DNA from: Hyphodiscus hymeniophilus
Taxonomy: Eukaryota > Ascomycota > Leotiomycetes > Helotiales > Hyphodiscaceae
Assembly: GCA_016508695.1 (NCBI GenBank)
Contig: VNKQ01000006.1
Coordinates: 1,550,001-1,614,000, forward strand
DNA length: 64,000 nt
Reading direction: 5' to 3'
Made by a program: the position numbers and the translations under genes. The notes beneath the pieces are model-generated. The model searched no databases. It was not told where the DNA came from and was given only the letters and a program-made list of their open reading frames with translations. How positions within the stretch are numbered: position 1 is the first letter of the stretch; each line of letters opens with the position of its first letter. Positions 36,775 to 48,411 of the stretch are shown here, one piece after another.

Positions 36775-37953
36775 CCTAGTTGAGGTGGGTCAGTAATTGA
36801 AGAATTGGAAAGGTCTATTGTGAGACAAGTTTCGGGGCCAATTGCTCTCAATAAATGCTCAAAGCAGGTTATCCGTAGCATCAGCGGAGGTGTGCTTCCT
36901 TGGTGCAAGCAAGGTCACGAATAGAAGGCCCCTTCCTTGAAAGGTACCTGGTTGCCAAGGACATATATATTATGTGCCGTCGAAGATCTCCATCTCTTCG
37001 GCACTTCGGGCGAAGCAAATAAGGAGTAGAGATACGTAGACGAAGTAAACAAGGAGTGTAGATGGAATAGAGTTACGAAGTAACGCAAGCGATGCCAATC
37101 GCTAATGCTGACTTGATAGGGAATATGTTTGCAATGACGATTAGACTTCATCAAGGCTTTGACCGAGCAGCTCGCGGGGGCCCTGCGCTCGTTGGTTTGT
37201 TTGAAGAGGAAGGTGGAGGAAGCGCATCTGACAGTCCTTCATTACCCTCAACTTGCCTTACACAGGTGGAGGCATCCGCTGAGATACCACGTCAGTTTGT
37301 GGGCACTTGACTGCAAAGGCCTTGTCAGTCGTGGATTGTGATGCTTAAGCATGGAGGACTTGTCTGTCGTGATATTACATTATCGATGTGTAAGATTCGG
37401 GTCACGTGATATCTCACACCCTTCCCTGTAATTTCATTACCTACCTTGATAATGTAATAATCGCATAGCCGGGCAAAAGGTCACATACTCCGGGAATTGG
37501 TTTGGATTCTATCATCAGCAGTTATGACAACCAATCGCAAAAAATCAGCTGCCATAAACTGGAAGTCACTAAACTGCTGTTGATTCGCATCTCACAATAC
37601 AAAATCAGACCTTGGACATTGAAGATTAAAGGAAAAGAGAAAGAGAAATGACTTGGCTCAAATGAATCGGTTGAAACCACTTGGATTCTTGATGTGGATT
37701 CTATTCCCCTTAGAAAAGGTTGAATTAAGTATCACTTTCGTGAAGAACGCCCGCACTATATACTCTTCTAACAGTAGGTAGGCATTAGCATGCTATCTGG
37801 CGCCTCTTCACAACTAGCGATTTCCAGAGAAGAGTCATCAAGCGCACAGAATAACTTTGTCTATAACTGAGGTGTCCCCATCTCATCCGTGTTTGAAGCA
37901 TGATAAGTTGACGATTCCTGAACTTTGGGAATTTTGAGGGTTAATAGAACACC
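36775..37953. other. Intergenic, nothing recognised
   Basis: This stretch should hold the missing GH92 body, but no frame matches. Short direct words (gaagtaa, aaggagt) recur at 37010-37085. A TCACGTGA octamer lies at 37402-37409. Confidence 0.5.
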
Positions 37954-38397
37954 TCAACTTATTTCGTACCTCCCCCTCTCGATATGCCTTTCCCTGTCCC
38001 TCCCCCTTTCCCGTCCCCTCTCGTGCCTCTCTACCCAATCCTCCCACACCCGCCCGTCCCTAAAGCCCTTCAACCCCTTTAGCCTTCTCGATCTATTCAT
38101 TGCTCTGTGATTCCCAGCCGTATGCTCACGACCCTCTCGGAACACCTTTAGACCAAATCGTGCGTCCGCTCCAGCTCCAGACCCACAATGGCGCTCGACA
38201 TCGAATCCTAGATTCTTCCGTCTGTAGCGACGGCGGAGATAGAGTGTGAGGATTATGAGGATGGAGAATGCGGTTAATAATGCGACGAGGTTGAGGGCGA
38301 AGCGCAATTTAGGAGATATGGCGTAGGGGAGGTGCCAGAGTGTGGATGATGGTATTGATTTTGGGGGAGCTGCATTTGCAACGGGGCTGGAGGACAA
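37954..38397 (-). CDS. Small single-pass membrane protein, unknown
   Basis: An open frame of about 147 codons contains one clear membrane helix (LRFALNLVALLTAFSILIILTLYL) followed by a cluster of arginines and a cytoplasmic tail very rich in Arg, Glu and Gly (RGRERGRDRERH). The frame has no ATG at its 5' end. An upstream frame (38398-38537) followed by a GTAAGG donor suggests a first exon, but the phases I tried do not join, so the start is unresolved. No family is recognised. Confidence 0.4.
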   Translation of the reverse strand: MSSSPVANAAPPKSIPSSTLWHLPYAISPKLRFALNLVALLTAFSILIILTLYLRRRYRRKNLGFDVERHCGSGAGADARFGLKVFREGREHTAGNHRAMNRSRRLKGLKGFRDGRVWEDWVERHERGRERGRDRERHIERGRYEIS

Positions 38398-38803
38398 TCA
38401 GTTTCTAGATGAAAGATGTCAAGAAGTCGCCTTACTATTCGGAATTTGGTGATACTGAATGGGTCATGGTTGGTGGATTTGACGATGGCGGCATCTTGCA
38501 TGACGAGAATGGCCGCGAACAAATCTTTATTCGTCACTAGAAGAAAGTTACTTTTAAAAGTTATTTGGGAGTTCGAGAAGGGGGACTTCGCTGAACATAT
38601 TGATGAGAGAAAACACAGTTACACAAGGAATGGAAAACGCGTTCCAGGGATAGTGCAGGTCCGAGACATGGTGGTCATCAAACTGGTGACAGTAGCGATC
38701 GAACGGGCATGCCCTGTGAATTCTGCCGTGACGCTATGATACGGTTATGTACAGATTGTAGAGTAGAGATCTTTAGGATGCCACACCCTGAAAATTTGAC
38801 TTT
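38398..38803. other. Intergenic or unresolved 5' exon
   Basis: This is 406 bases holding the probable promoter or first exon of the small membrane protein and the 3' flank of rsm22. Confidence 0.4.
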
Positions 38804-41326
38804 TCAGAAATCGTCCTCGGTGATAGGCTTCTCTGGCTTATAGACTCTTCCACCCTTGGTTCTCTTCTGTGGCCTCAAGAATTTCGCCTGGCTTCTGTCC
38901 ATTTCAACACCCTCATATCCATCCTTGCCCATGACAATATTGAACATGTTCTTTTTCATCTTCTTTCCACCCTTTCCCATCTTGCCGTCCCTTATGCCTT
39001 TGACCTTCACGGCCGGCCCACCGTCTTCCGTCTTCCTTCCAAGTCTCGGACTTCTTAGCGTTCTGGTCTTGCTTCCCAACGCCCAAAGATCACCCCATTG
39101 CGATTTTCGAGCATCCCGATATGCTGCTCTGCTGAAGCTCTTAGGTACAGTCCAGCGCTCGAGAGTACCGGAAGGGGTACAAAGGTCGAGTGTAACGTGA
39201 CCCCGCCGTTTTAGAGGAGGGAGAATGGCTCGTGGAAGCGAGAAGACGTTGAATTTTATACCGCCTGGCTCGGCAACATATTCCGGTCCATTGCCAGGAA
39301 GATCGTGATCCTCATAACCTTCGAAAGCCTGATCCGTAGCTGAATTGCCATGTAACTCATGATTTCTTGAGTCGACGCCGCGACGGACAGCGACGTAGCT
39401 GAATTTGACATCTTCATGGTTACGGCCTTTTGCCCCCAGAACATTTTGGAGGAAAGGCGGACGTATGTATCGCTGGCCAAAGTGACAATAATCCTTTCGA
39501 CCGGTTGTAAGGCCAGGGATAGGGTACATGGGGCAGGCTTTATGATTGGTACATGGAGCAATAATCATGCCTTGCTCTTTTTCGTAGAAACGCGAGGAGT
39601 CCGAGGATGGTGATTGGATTTCGTTCTCAATGGAGGTTTGACCAGGAGATGCAATACGAGAGTCTAGAAGTAGATCTCGCGCTCCAGCGATAGCTTCAAA
39701 TCCTCGTGGAAGCCCTTTTTCAACAAGAATTAATACGCCACCATCTGGGTCAAGAAGTGACCAAAGGTTCTGAACCATATTTTTGCGCCGAAAATCTTCC
39801 TTCAAAGGAAAGAGTGTATGTGAAGCAATGATGATATCGTACGCCTTCCGACCCTGAGCTGGTGCCCCAAATAAAAGTTCCTCTGAGTTAGCGGCATGAA
39901 TGTAGTCGGGGAGACGAGGAAGAAACGTTGTGTTATCGAGAAATCGCGAGACTCGGTGTCGCAAAGTCGAAGGGCCAGTTAAGACTGTAGACTTCCCCCA
40001 TGGAGCACGATCCCCTTTTACACGGCCTTCTTCCTTCAGAACTTCCCATTCCGCCTTCAATATCTCACGCCATGCAACCGTACCGGCACCTCCACTGCCA
40101 GCATCAAGTATTCTGGGTCCTTCGCCACCATCTCTGAATATCAATTCTCTGAGCCACTCACTTCCAAGGCGCTTCCGCACCTCAACCAACACGCTCATCA
40201 CAGATGCGTACGTGCCGGGCATCACCCCGGCGAGGTATGCATCTGCTTCTATATCGGACATTTTATGCTGTGCAGCATCCAAACCAATATGTTTCTGGGG
40301 AAGGAGTTTTTTGGGTGGGGCTGTAGAAGTAGAATGTGGGAGTCCTTTGCCACCGAATGCCCTCTCCGCTGCCTCAGCAAGATGTTTCTTATTCGTTCGT
40401 CCCAAAAGTTCTGTAATGGGTTCGACGAATTGTTCTTGTGGGAGGAATAGAGTGCTTGGTATCGTTCCAGATCGGCCGGTCATGGTATGAGGGTGCGTGC
40501 GAGCTTCGTCGGATCCTATGTAACCATCTGTTTCGTCCTCGTCCAATTCTTCGTCGTCTTCTTCCTCTTCCTCCTCGAACTCTTCGTCAAATTCCTCGTC
40601 CTCCTCAATTGGTTGCGCCGCCGCCGCATCCATATCCCGTTGCAAACGAATTATCACATCGATCTCCCTCTGATTCTTGGCCTGAACCTCGACCTCCTTA
40701 CCATCTTCAACGGCCATGTCGTGGTCCTCCATTTCCATAGTGAGTTCGCTTAGACCATGATCGATCTCAGGTATGGGCTCTTCTTCACCAGCGTCAATGG
40801 TTTCAGCGCTCTCTTCGACGATCGAAAATCCTAATTCCGGGTCGTACTCGATTTCCTCAAACTCGCCATCGCTGTTCTCTTTCAAGAGAACATTTCGAAC
40901 ATTCTCTGGCTCGACATCCTCTGCGCTACCTGGCAAATACATCAGATCATCTGCCTTTGTTTCTCGTAGTGGTGGTCCATATAAACGCTCGTATAGAACA
41001 TATTCTTCAGTCGTTAAAAAGTTCTTCGGTAGCGTCTCCCCAAACGTCTGTCTTGCCTGCCTTACTACCGACTCAATATCTGCGGCAGTCTGTTGAGTTG
41101 GTCTTTGCATGTCTTGGGCAACATCTTGCGCACGTCGTGTGGTTGTCGATAATCTACGTAGAGATCCATTGGACTCGAATGTTCGACGACTGGGGCGAAG
41201 AGAGGTCGAATATCGTGATCGGTCCAAGGGGGCGATGACTGGTTTGGTGAAGCCATGCTCAAATAGTGATAGGAGCTGCAGACGGCAGGAATGGCATGCC
41301 CTTGGGAGCTTATGAGCCGTCAGCAT
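38804..41326 (-). CDS. rsm22: Mitochondrial small-subunit ribosome assembly factor Rsm22 (METTL17 family)
   Basis: A single exon of 840 residues from the ATG at 41326. The N-terminus is basic with Arg/Ser, a mitochondrial targeting type, and has an extra CHSC pair. A long acidic Glu/Asp stretch follows. The Rsm22 methyltransferase-like domain starts near GPRILDAGSGGAGTVAWRE (SAM-site motif), continues with YDIIIASHTLFPL and GGVLILVEKGLPRGFE, and has the conserved cysteine segment CTNHKACPMYPI...YCHFGQRY that holds an iron-sulfur cluster in the family. A basic C-terminal extension ends the protein. The family is needed to mature the mitochondrial 37S subunit. It is longer than yeast Rsm22 because of the acidic and basic insertions. 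Confidence 0.88.
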   Translation of the reverse strand: MLTAHKLPRACHSCRLQLLSLFEHGFTKPVIAPLDRSRYSTSLRPSRRTFESNGSLRRLSTTTRRAQDVAQDMQRPTQQTAADIESVVRQARQTFGETLPKNFLTTEEYVLYERLYGPPLRETKADDLMYLPGSAEDVEPENVRNVLLKENSDGEFEEIEYDPELGFSIVEESAETIDAGEEEPIPEIDHGLSELTMEMEDHDMAVEDGKEVEVQAKNQREIDVIIRLQRDMDAAAAQPIEEDEEFDEEFEEEEEEDDEELDEDETDGYIGSDEARTHPHTMTGRSGTIPSTLFLPQEQFVEPITELLGRTNKKHLAEAAERAFGGKGLPHSTSTAPPKKLLPQKHIGLDAAQHKMSDIEADAYLAGVMPGTYASVMSVLVEVRKRLGSEWLRELIFRDGGEGPRILDAGSGGAGTVAWREILKAEWEVLKEEGRVKGDRAPWGKSTVLTGPSTLRHRVSRFLDNTTFLPRLPDYIHAANSEELLFGAPAQGRKAYDIIIASHTLFPLKEDFRRKNMVQNLWSLLDPDGGVLILVEKGLPRGFEAIAGARDLLLDSRIASPGQTSIENEIQSPSSDSSRFYEKEQGMIIAPCTNHKACPMYPIPGLTTGRKDYCHFGQRYIRPPFLQNVLGAKGRNHEDVKFSYVAVRRGVDSRNHELHGNSATDQAFEGYEDHDLPGNGPEYVAEPGGIKFNVFSLPRAILPPLKRRGHVTLDLCTPSGTLERWTVPKSFSRAAYRDARKSQWGDLWALGSKTRTLRSPRLGRKTEDGGPAVKVKGIRDGKMGKGGKKMKKNMFNIVMGKDGYEGVEMDRSQAKFLRPQKRTKGGRVYKPEKPITEDDF

Positions 41327-42462
41327 TGTGACTTGGCTGTTTATGTGTTGAAGCAACAAAATTGCTGAAGGTTTCGCAAGAAGCTACTTTGCCCAGCCTC
41401 GGTGGGGCAGGGAGCGCGACGCGATGTCCAGTGATCTCGCCGCAATTTCAAATTTACAACTCCATGTTTCTTATCGAATTATATCTCAACTCAGAAGGGT
41501 GGTCTGCGCCCAGTAATATACTCTACGTTCAAAAGATGATCCCAAGCTCATCAGCCAAGATCATGAAAAAAAATTCGATGAGTAGGTCTGTGATCAGAAA
41601 ACTACCCTTTTCCACTTCGATCTCAGGAGAGTAGAGGCATACAAGTCCTCTGTACTCTCTTTGACCCTGCCCTGTTGCCCTGGCTGTTTTGGATACTATG
41701 TCCCGACTTTGCTGTTACATGATGAAAATGGTTGTGGTAGTTGGGCACCTCCTCTTGCCGGACGAGGATAGGCAGTGTTGAAAAAGGCCCATTCGATTCG
41801 ATCAGCAATAAAGGCTACGTCTTAACTTTAGGAAGAAGCGGAACGGCCACGACCATCAATTAGCAGCCAGAATATGAAATAACCGACAGACTTGAATAAG
41901 ACAGCAGACAGAAGTTGTTATTTTTGGCAGACAATATTCAGAGCGGACGTTGTCCACAAACAGAGTCTCACCAATATCGAAGATCATCAGATTGTTCCAT
42001 TTCAGGGTCTGCTAGCTCAGAAAGCTTTCAAAGTCAACGCTTTCAGTGATCTCAGACGACAGAATGCAGGCAAAGGGCCGTCACCATCATTGAGGGATAT
42101 TTTGAGGAAAGCCAACCTCTTCATGCAAAACTGAAACCCTATCGACTTGGACTTGGACAATGGACTATCTGAGGTGGAGCGGCGATGCTCTCAGAAGCAA
42201 GTGTGTCGTCTACTGGGATATTCTGGGACAAGAATGAGTCCTTACTATATGCACAGTCTGCCCTAAACTTGCTAAGATTTCTGATCGACTAGTGAGTCGA
42301 GGCGCCTTCGAAGTTGTGGAATATTGATGAGTTTGCTCTTTCGTGAGTTCGCACAATCCCAAATTATTGAACTATTGATAGATACTACAGACATACTCCG
42401 CCCGATACCGTTCCATTCCAAGAGCTCAACCACCGAGTATCTTTCAGTCGTATTCCACAGGC
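41327..42462. other. Intergenic, nothing recognised
   Basis: This is 1.1 kb upstream of rsm22 and downstream of the DUF3431 gene. Only short frames without features are present. Confidence 0.5.
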
Positions 42463-43554
42463 TCATGAATGGGTAACCGCCCAATCCGCCGGAAGTTTCA
42501 AGTCTGGAGGCAATTTGTACTGCCCTTGACAGCTCCCAATATTACAGTTCTCTAATCCACAACGACCATACAGTCGACAATAACATTCAGAGGCACTCGG
42601 ACACGCGGCTGTATTCAGACCTTGCAGATCGACATCGCCTTCATTATCCTCTTGGTATACAAAGAGAATGTGCCACACATAAGATAAGATTCGGCCTGCA
42701 ACCCGATCGTCGACAGGAGCAGCGTTACTGTCTAGTAGCCATTGTCTCAATGCAACATACTCCTCACGAGAATGTTGCCAGATACGCTCTCGAGAGACAA
42801 CGAATTGTGCACAACACTGCGCACGAACTGCATCGTTGCGACGCAGAAGGAACCTTCCATCGCCATCTGGGGCGTACTCGTCGCCCCCAAAGATCGTCTT
42901 TAGAGCATGGGGCAATGCTGCATCAGAGACTGCGCGGGCATCCCAAGGCTCGAGTACGGCCTGCATCGACGTCTCCATGCTGCCTTGAGGTGGCGTTGAC
43001 AATGGACATGTGCTGAGACTCCAGTCACATCGTAGATTGTGGTATCCGGCTGTAGCAAGCGCAGTAGTCAAATTTAACTTGACAAGGAGGGCAGCATTGT
43101 CGTAGTCAGGAGCATCGTTGTGCCAAGCCCAGCGGCTACCGTGTACGAACACTGCTCCCGCTGAAGGAATATCAGAGTAGTTGTCGATCAGAAACGTCAA
43201 GTACACCATTGCCTCATGTCCACGGTTGGCCGGAATTTGTAGGTGTGTGGAAGAAATATCAGCTTGAGTATCGGCGACGTAAATACATGTGTGATATAAC
43301 GCGCCCAATGGGTCGAGCCATGTGGGATTGCCATCAGTTGAGGTTCTGGCTACTACTAATGCAGGCTTTGAAGAGCCTGCCAAGCCGGGACAGATACCAC
43401 GAGCTATGGGCAAAGTAGTGGAGGTTGTTTTGTAGCGGATCTTATTCCATCTGAAGGTCTTACTGGACTGGGGGCGGTTTAGAAATAGAATAAGTACAAG
43501 TACTCCGACAAACAAGACAAGTTGCACGACAGCCTTCCGCGTCCTTCGTCTCAT
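42463..43554 (-). CDS. DUF3431 type II membrane protein
   Basis: A single exon of 363 residues from the ATG at 43554. A basic N-terminus and one membrane helix (VVQLVLFVGVLVLILFL, residues 9-25) anchor a lumenal domain with the DUF3431 pattern: ALVVARTSTDGNPTWLD, then HEAMVYLTFLIDNYSDIPSAGAVFVHGSRWAWHNDA, and CAQFVVSRERIWQHSREEYV. Topology and the resemblance of such domains to Golgi glycosyltransferases suggest a role in glycan assembly, but the family has no proven reaction. A Cys-rich C-terminus (CYCRLYGRCGLENCNIGSC) may form disulfides. Confidence 0.85.
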   Translation of the reverse strand: MRRRTRKAVVQLVLFVGVLVLILFLNRPQSSKTFRWNKIRYKTTSTTLPIARGICPGLAGSSKPALVVARTSTDGNPTWLDPLGALYHTCIYVADTQADISSTHLQIPANRGHEAMVYLTFLIDNYSDIPSAGAVFVHGSRWAWHNDAPDYDNAALLVKLNLTTALATAGYHNLRCDWSLSTCPLSTPPQGSMETSMQAVLEPWDARAVSDAALPHALKTIFGGDEYAPDGDGRFLLRRNDAVRAQCCAQFVVSRERIWQHSREEYVALRQWLLDSNAAPVDDRVAGRILSYVWHILFVYQEDNEGDVDLQGLNTAACPSASECYCRLYGRCGLENCNIGSCQGQYKLPPDLKLPADWAVTHS

Positions 43555-44457
43555 CTTCTGAACGTTCTTGAGGCCCTCTTTTGGTTTTCAACGACGAAAA
43601 ACATCGACGGAAGTTGTGAATTTGTGTCGGAAGAGTCGGAGCCTCATTGCAGCCCAAAGTCCGAGCTGATCCCACCCATGTATGATGTGGGTTTTGACAA
43701 GGGTCACTCTTTTATTGACTATATTGACACGTGATGATCTGAACGATTGAATCAAACTTATTTCATTCCACATCTCAGCACTTCCAAGAGTCGGAATTCG
43801 GAGCTATGTTGCAATGCTTGAGTCATTCTCAATAGAAGTGTAGCCTCGCTTGTGCTTGAAAGGGGGATTTCGCTAATTTCCTTGGCACCGTAAGCCTACA
43901 GCCAAGATTGAGGTCGTGGCAGAGGATTTTCTTGACTTGCTTGCTTGTCATTGCTATCAATACATTATTAGACTCATCGCAGTATTCAAGCGTCGCTTCC
44001 TATGGTGCTCCACCTCCCTTTACAGAGATCCATCGCTGAGATCCTAATTTCTTGCTTGAGGCTATCACATAGTTCCGATCTTCAATGGCACTCTAACGTT
44101 GATCCCAAATATATTCCAAGGACCTTTATCTCATCGCTCAAAGTTGGGCGGCTTATAGAGAGGTGCGATTGCTTCGCAGAAAATTAACAGCAATGTGATT
44201 TCATTGCAAATGTGACAAGCAATGGCGAGACGCAATCTTAGCTTCATTGCTTCTACTTCATGCGGGAATAGCAACTCTGTCTTCATTTTGGAAAAGATCT
44301 TTGTTCCCCTGACATTGTTGGATTAGGATCGAAGATGTTGGGGATGAGGGGCTTGGCAGACTTACAACGCCTATGTTTGAATCCAGAACGACCATTGGCT
44401 TTAAACCATTAGCAAAATTCCAAGATCCTAAAATGAACTCGCATCTGTGCTCTTTAC
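43555..44457. other. Intergenic
   Basis: The region holds the DUF3431 promoter and the decayed 3' end of the dioxygenase relic. A CACGTGAT word lies at 43728-43735. Confidence 0.5.
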
Positions 44458-44920
44458 CTATCCAAGAAAACGTTCGCTCAAATGGTAAGCAGCAATCTTC
44501 TGAACATCCTTGTCCATCTCCAAAGTCTCCTTTCTCACTGAATGAGATGTATTGATTCTCCACTTGTCTCAACCAGCCGCGAGTCATGAAGCAACTGAAA
44601 AGAAGTCTCTCCTACTCCGTCGTAGTATTTGTTCCTCCACCATGATAACAACTAGCGAACATCATGAATGCACCACCGCGCTTGAGTTCGGCGTATGAGC
44701 AAAGTGCATCACCCGGTTGGCGTTCGTGCTCCCATAAGTGAGAACCAGGGATGAATCGAGTGCAACCATTTTCGAAAGTTGCGTCCTTCCCAGCAACAAA
44801 CCATCCAATACCGGTATCGCGTTGTAAAGGGAAGTTCACTGGGCCGAAAATTGATATGTCGCAGCTCACTGAGCGTCGGATGGCTGCTATCAATGGACGG
44901 ATTGGTTGCGTCACGTACAA
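44458..44920 (-). pseudogene. Decayed phytanoyl-CoA dioxygenase (PhyH) C-terminal fragment
   Basis: The frame shows the family core GWFVAGKDATFENGCTRFIPGSHLW, then AYAEL-like and GGAFMMFASCYHGG, where the second iron-binding His sits. It is interrupted by a TAG at 44612-44614, yet the same frame continues beyond the stop with ERLLFSCFMTRGWLRQVENQY, the normal next motif. Further on, near 44520, the frame shifts before LSERFLG. The N-terminal half, including the HxD iron motif, is absent because the sequence upstream (beyond 44920) is the regulator gene on the other strand. Truncation, a nonsense codon and a frameshift together indicate a pseudogene of an iron/2-oxoglutarate oxygenase. Confidence 0.7.
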
Positions 44921-46485
44921 GTAAGTCTCGGTCTTCGAGAATCCTGGATATGATACTTACCCATCCACAGGATCCGACGAGTCAAGTGCGGCGAAGCAAA
45001 GCCCTCCTGCCTCCGCTGCACCTCGACGGGTCGAAAGTGCGATGGCTACGTATCACCACCAGCCAGGCAAAATTCGAAATCCACGCCGAGGAAAACGCCG
45101 GCACCCAAATCTGCATCTACACAATCCGCAAATGGCACTCCTGCGAGCGCCATAGCCATCTCACGCAGCCCGTCAACAGATATCTCGGGGATACCCTCTC
45201 AGCGCCGTAGTTTTCACTACTTTCGCATGCGCAATATGTCCCTCATGCCAGGCAACTTTGAGCCGTATTTCTGGGATCATCTCGTGCTGCAATACAGTCA
45301 TCGAGATCCCACCATTCGCTATTCACTCATTGCGCTCAGCACCATCTATGAAGAGCGTGAAGGACTTGTGAAGGCCGCGGTAAGCTCGGAGACAAAGGAG
45401 GAAGTTTATTTGTGTTGCAGCAGTATTCGAAGGCGCTGCGTCAATTAGCAGATAGTTTATCGACTGGACAGGCGGATACGAGGGGGGTGTTGATGTCTTG
45501 TCTGATTTTTGTTTGGATTGAGATTTTGAGGGGGAATCTGGAGGCTGGGTTCAAACATTTGAATAGCGGACTAAAGATAATGGAGGATTTGAGGAAGCGC
45601 GATCAGGAGGGCGCGAGGGTTGGGTCCGATGAAAGTGATGTCGAGGATATATATGGATCACTTAGTCGCTCATTCAAACGCCTTAGTACGCAAGCGATGA
45701 TCCACGGTCGGGTATCATCTTGTCCAGAGCCGGGTCTGAGTACGCATCCGTGGAAGACTGAAAATTCAACCCCGATTGAGTTTGGGAATCTATTCGAGGC
45801 ACGGAATAGTCTGGACGGGATGTTGAACTCGACGGCGGTGTGCTTACGCCAGATCCGAGACTTGTGCAAATTCGGAACTGCGGAGCAAGTATTGGATTTG
45901 TTGCTTATAGACTCGGCTTTAGAGGGCTTCTTTGACGAATTGGATGAGTGGCAACGAGCGACACAAAAGTTGCTGATAGAATTTCCGGATCTGGGGAAGC
46001 AAACCCATGCAGTCGCACATCTGGACTTGTATCACACGTATCTGACGATCATCCTTCGAACGCCATTTGCGATGAGCGAAATGGTGTTCGATGGGTATAC
46101 CACTGAATTCGCGCGGATCGTCGACCTCGCTGGCCGACTGTTACAACCATTAGCTGATGATGACCCCCCCGTATTGTCGTTCGATCTGGGCGTCATGCAG
46201 CCTCTATTTCTAACAGCTCTGAAGTGTCGAGATATACATCTTCGGAGGCAAGCGCTTGCTTTACTGAAAAGTGCACCTGAACAGGAAGGTTTGTGGTACC
46301 GGACTGCTGTCGTGGCACACGCGAAATGGAAGATCAACTTTGAAGAAAGAGGACGTGGAGAGCTGCCGGAATCAAGTCCGCTGCCTGAGATTGCAAGGAT
46401 ATATCAGGAGAGTTTGAGTTTCGAGATTAGAGATGGGGTAAGTGCCAATGCTATCGTTCAGGAGGAGTGGGGTGAGTCTTATTGA
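44880..46485 (+). CDS. Zn2Cys6 transcription factor with one zinc cysteine replaced by Tyr
   Basis: Exons 44880-44920, 44971-45379 and 45421-46485 join to 504 residues. The N-terminus reads GCVTYKIRRVKC then KPSCLRCTSTGRKCDGY, a fungal binuclear zinc cluster (C10, C20, C27, C30, C37) in which the second cysteine is Tyr13 (codon TAC, 44916-44918). A Ser/Pro-rich linker and a long helical domain of the fungal transcription-factor type follow (FEPYFWDHLVLQYSHRDPTIRYSLIALS...). Loss of a zinc ligand should impair DNA binding, so the gene may be nonfunctional or the N-terminus may be spliced otherwise. Exon 1 overlaps the antisense dioxygenase relic. The third exon follows a short 41-nt intron. 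Confidence 0.75.
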
Positions 46486-46874
46486 GCCTCCTGAGGTGAT
46501 AGAGATGAGTCAGGAGATAAAGCTTGCGATAGACATGGGCAACATGGTATAGCTTGTATGAGTAGGTCAATGATTTGGAAAGGCTGCTAGGGGTAGCCCC
46601 AAATGGACCATTACACAATTTGGATATCAGAAACCCTGCGACAAGCACTGCACTCTCCGAGAGAGGCTGTTAGTCACGTGACACTCACGTGATGTAAACT
46701 CGACGGTGCTTGGCATCGATAGTACGCATTTTCTGATAAATTACCGCACAAACTCACAACATGGCGAAGTTGATATAAAAGCCCGAGAATTCAACTTTCT
46801 TCAAAGGCACCCTTCCCTCGTCAAAATGAGGAAAGAAATAGTATCCATCGCCATTATCTCAAGCTTCTTCATCA

Positions 46875-47020
46875 ACGTTGATAGTGCTCAACATCGACAG
46901 TGCTCGATATTGACAGCCCAGGAGGCTTCCCTTCCAAAATGCTAGAGTGAATCACATCCCTCGCCGTGTTCGCAAGCTTCTTGCTCGACATCGACAGTGC
47001 TCGACATCGACAACGCAAGA
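46875..47020. repeat. TGTCGA/TCGACA-rich tract 2
   Basis: Two clusters of the words acatcgacagtgctcga (46890 area and 46985-47015 area) are separated by about 80 bases. The style matches tracts 1, 3 and 4. Confidence 0.7.
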
Positions 47021-48155
47021 AGCTGGAGTAGGTGTCCCCCAGATCAATACGTCTATTAACCAACAAGGACCTACAAATAATTCACATGACACTTAACGCA
47101 CTGGCTCTGAGTTCCAAACGTCGTCTGCTGGCTTTTAAGATCCTCGACGAAAAACTCTGGTGCAACATCCGTTCTCGGACACTTCCTTCCGATATGTAGC
47201 ATCTCTTGTCCACCTATCTTCATCCCAATACAAGACCACGTGACCGTGCTCTCAATACCAACTACCCAAATTCGTTCGTGAACTCCTTACTGTTCATCAA
47301 ACAAAGACATGACATTGCATCATTGCTTCTCAGCCTTAGAAAGCTTCGTTGTGCGCCTTCCCAGCACTTGCGCCACGGGTGGGCAAACTTGACGCAGAGG
47401 CTGTTTGAGATGGGCGGTTATGTAGCGCGCTCCTCTGGCGGCCGTCAAACATGATGGAAGAGGTCTCACACTGGTGGTTTGATGTTCTTCGTCTCATGAG
47501 ACGAACGGTGAGTTCTTCCTGAGCGCACCAGTCGCAAGTCATAACACAAGTTGCATTTGCGACAATGAAAGGCTACTTAACTTGAGGCAGGTGGTCATAC
47601 TTTCGTACATGAAAGCGACGCCACGGTGTCTGTGATCGAGAAGGGTGCAATACCGGCGGCTGGAGCCATAAGCGCCACGCAAATGAATCTCATCTCGGGC
47701 ATCGTAAGAAATTGGCGAAATAAATTGCAATCATCCCCTTGCGCTTGCTTGCGGAGAAGATGCTGTGGACCGCCGGGTGCGAAATACCTTTGTAAGATGA
47801 TACGAAAGGATGAGGTGGCACAACAGCACGAGTCGCACAACACATTAGACAAAGCAGGTTCGTAATGCGATGGCCTTCTTCGCAGACTATTGAAAATCTC
47901 CTCGGCAGACTTTTCGCTCCCAAGCTGATTTGAAGTCATGACCGGGTCACGGCTCCCGTCATCCACATCCACGTTTCTCTTAGAGTGCGCCTAATCCAGG
48001 AACCACGGCCGCTAATCGACGCCCGGTTTGGAGGTGGCCTATCAAACCTGCAACGTCGCAGATTATCCTGGAAATTGCATGGATTGGCAGCAAGGATTGT
48101 CTTCCAATGGGCCCAGAATTCAAGATTAAGTGCAACAACGCATGGCCGAGTGGCG

Positions 48156-48411
48156 GAGAGAGAGTGAGAGAGAGTGAGAGAGAGTAAGAGAGAGAGAGAG
48201 AGAGTGAGAGAGTGAGAGAGAGAGAGTAAGAGAGAGTGAGAGAGAGTGAGAGAGAGAGAGTAAGAGAGAGTGAGAGAGAGTGAGAGAGAGTGAGAGAGAG
48301 TGAGAGAGAGTGAGAGAGAGTGAGAGAGAGTGAGAGAGAGTGAGAGAGAGTGAGAGAGAGTAAGAGAGAGTAAGAGAGACTGAGAGAGAGTGAGAGAGAG
48401 AGACAGCGAGA
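48156..48411. repeat. 10-bp GA minisatellite (tgagagagag)n
   Basis: About 256 bases of tgagagagag units with occasional taagagagag variants and phase shifts. Units are perfect over 48271-48360. The long leftward Ser/Leu frame across it is an artefact. Confidence 0.95.

Noticed and set aside
37000..37085. Short-word array (aaggagt, gaagtaa) as a CRISPR-like or satellite repeat
   Set aside because: Only two to three imperfect short words occur, with no regular spacing, and CRISPR is not expected in a fungal nucleus.
47595..47972. Leftward 125-codon frame
   Set aside because: It has no domain, signal or splice continuity and lies in repeat-bearing intergenic DNA.
48141..48155. Start of a tRNA-Ser/Leu gene
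   Set aside because: Only the A-box-like bases are present; the anticodon arm and B-box are replaced by the GA array.
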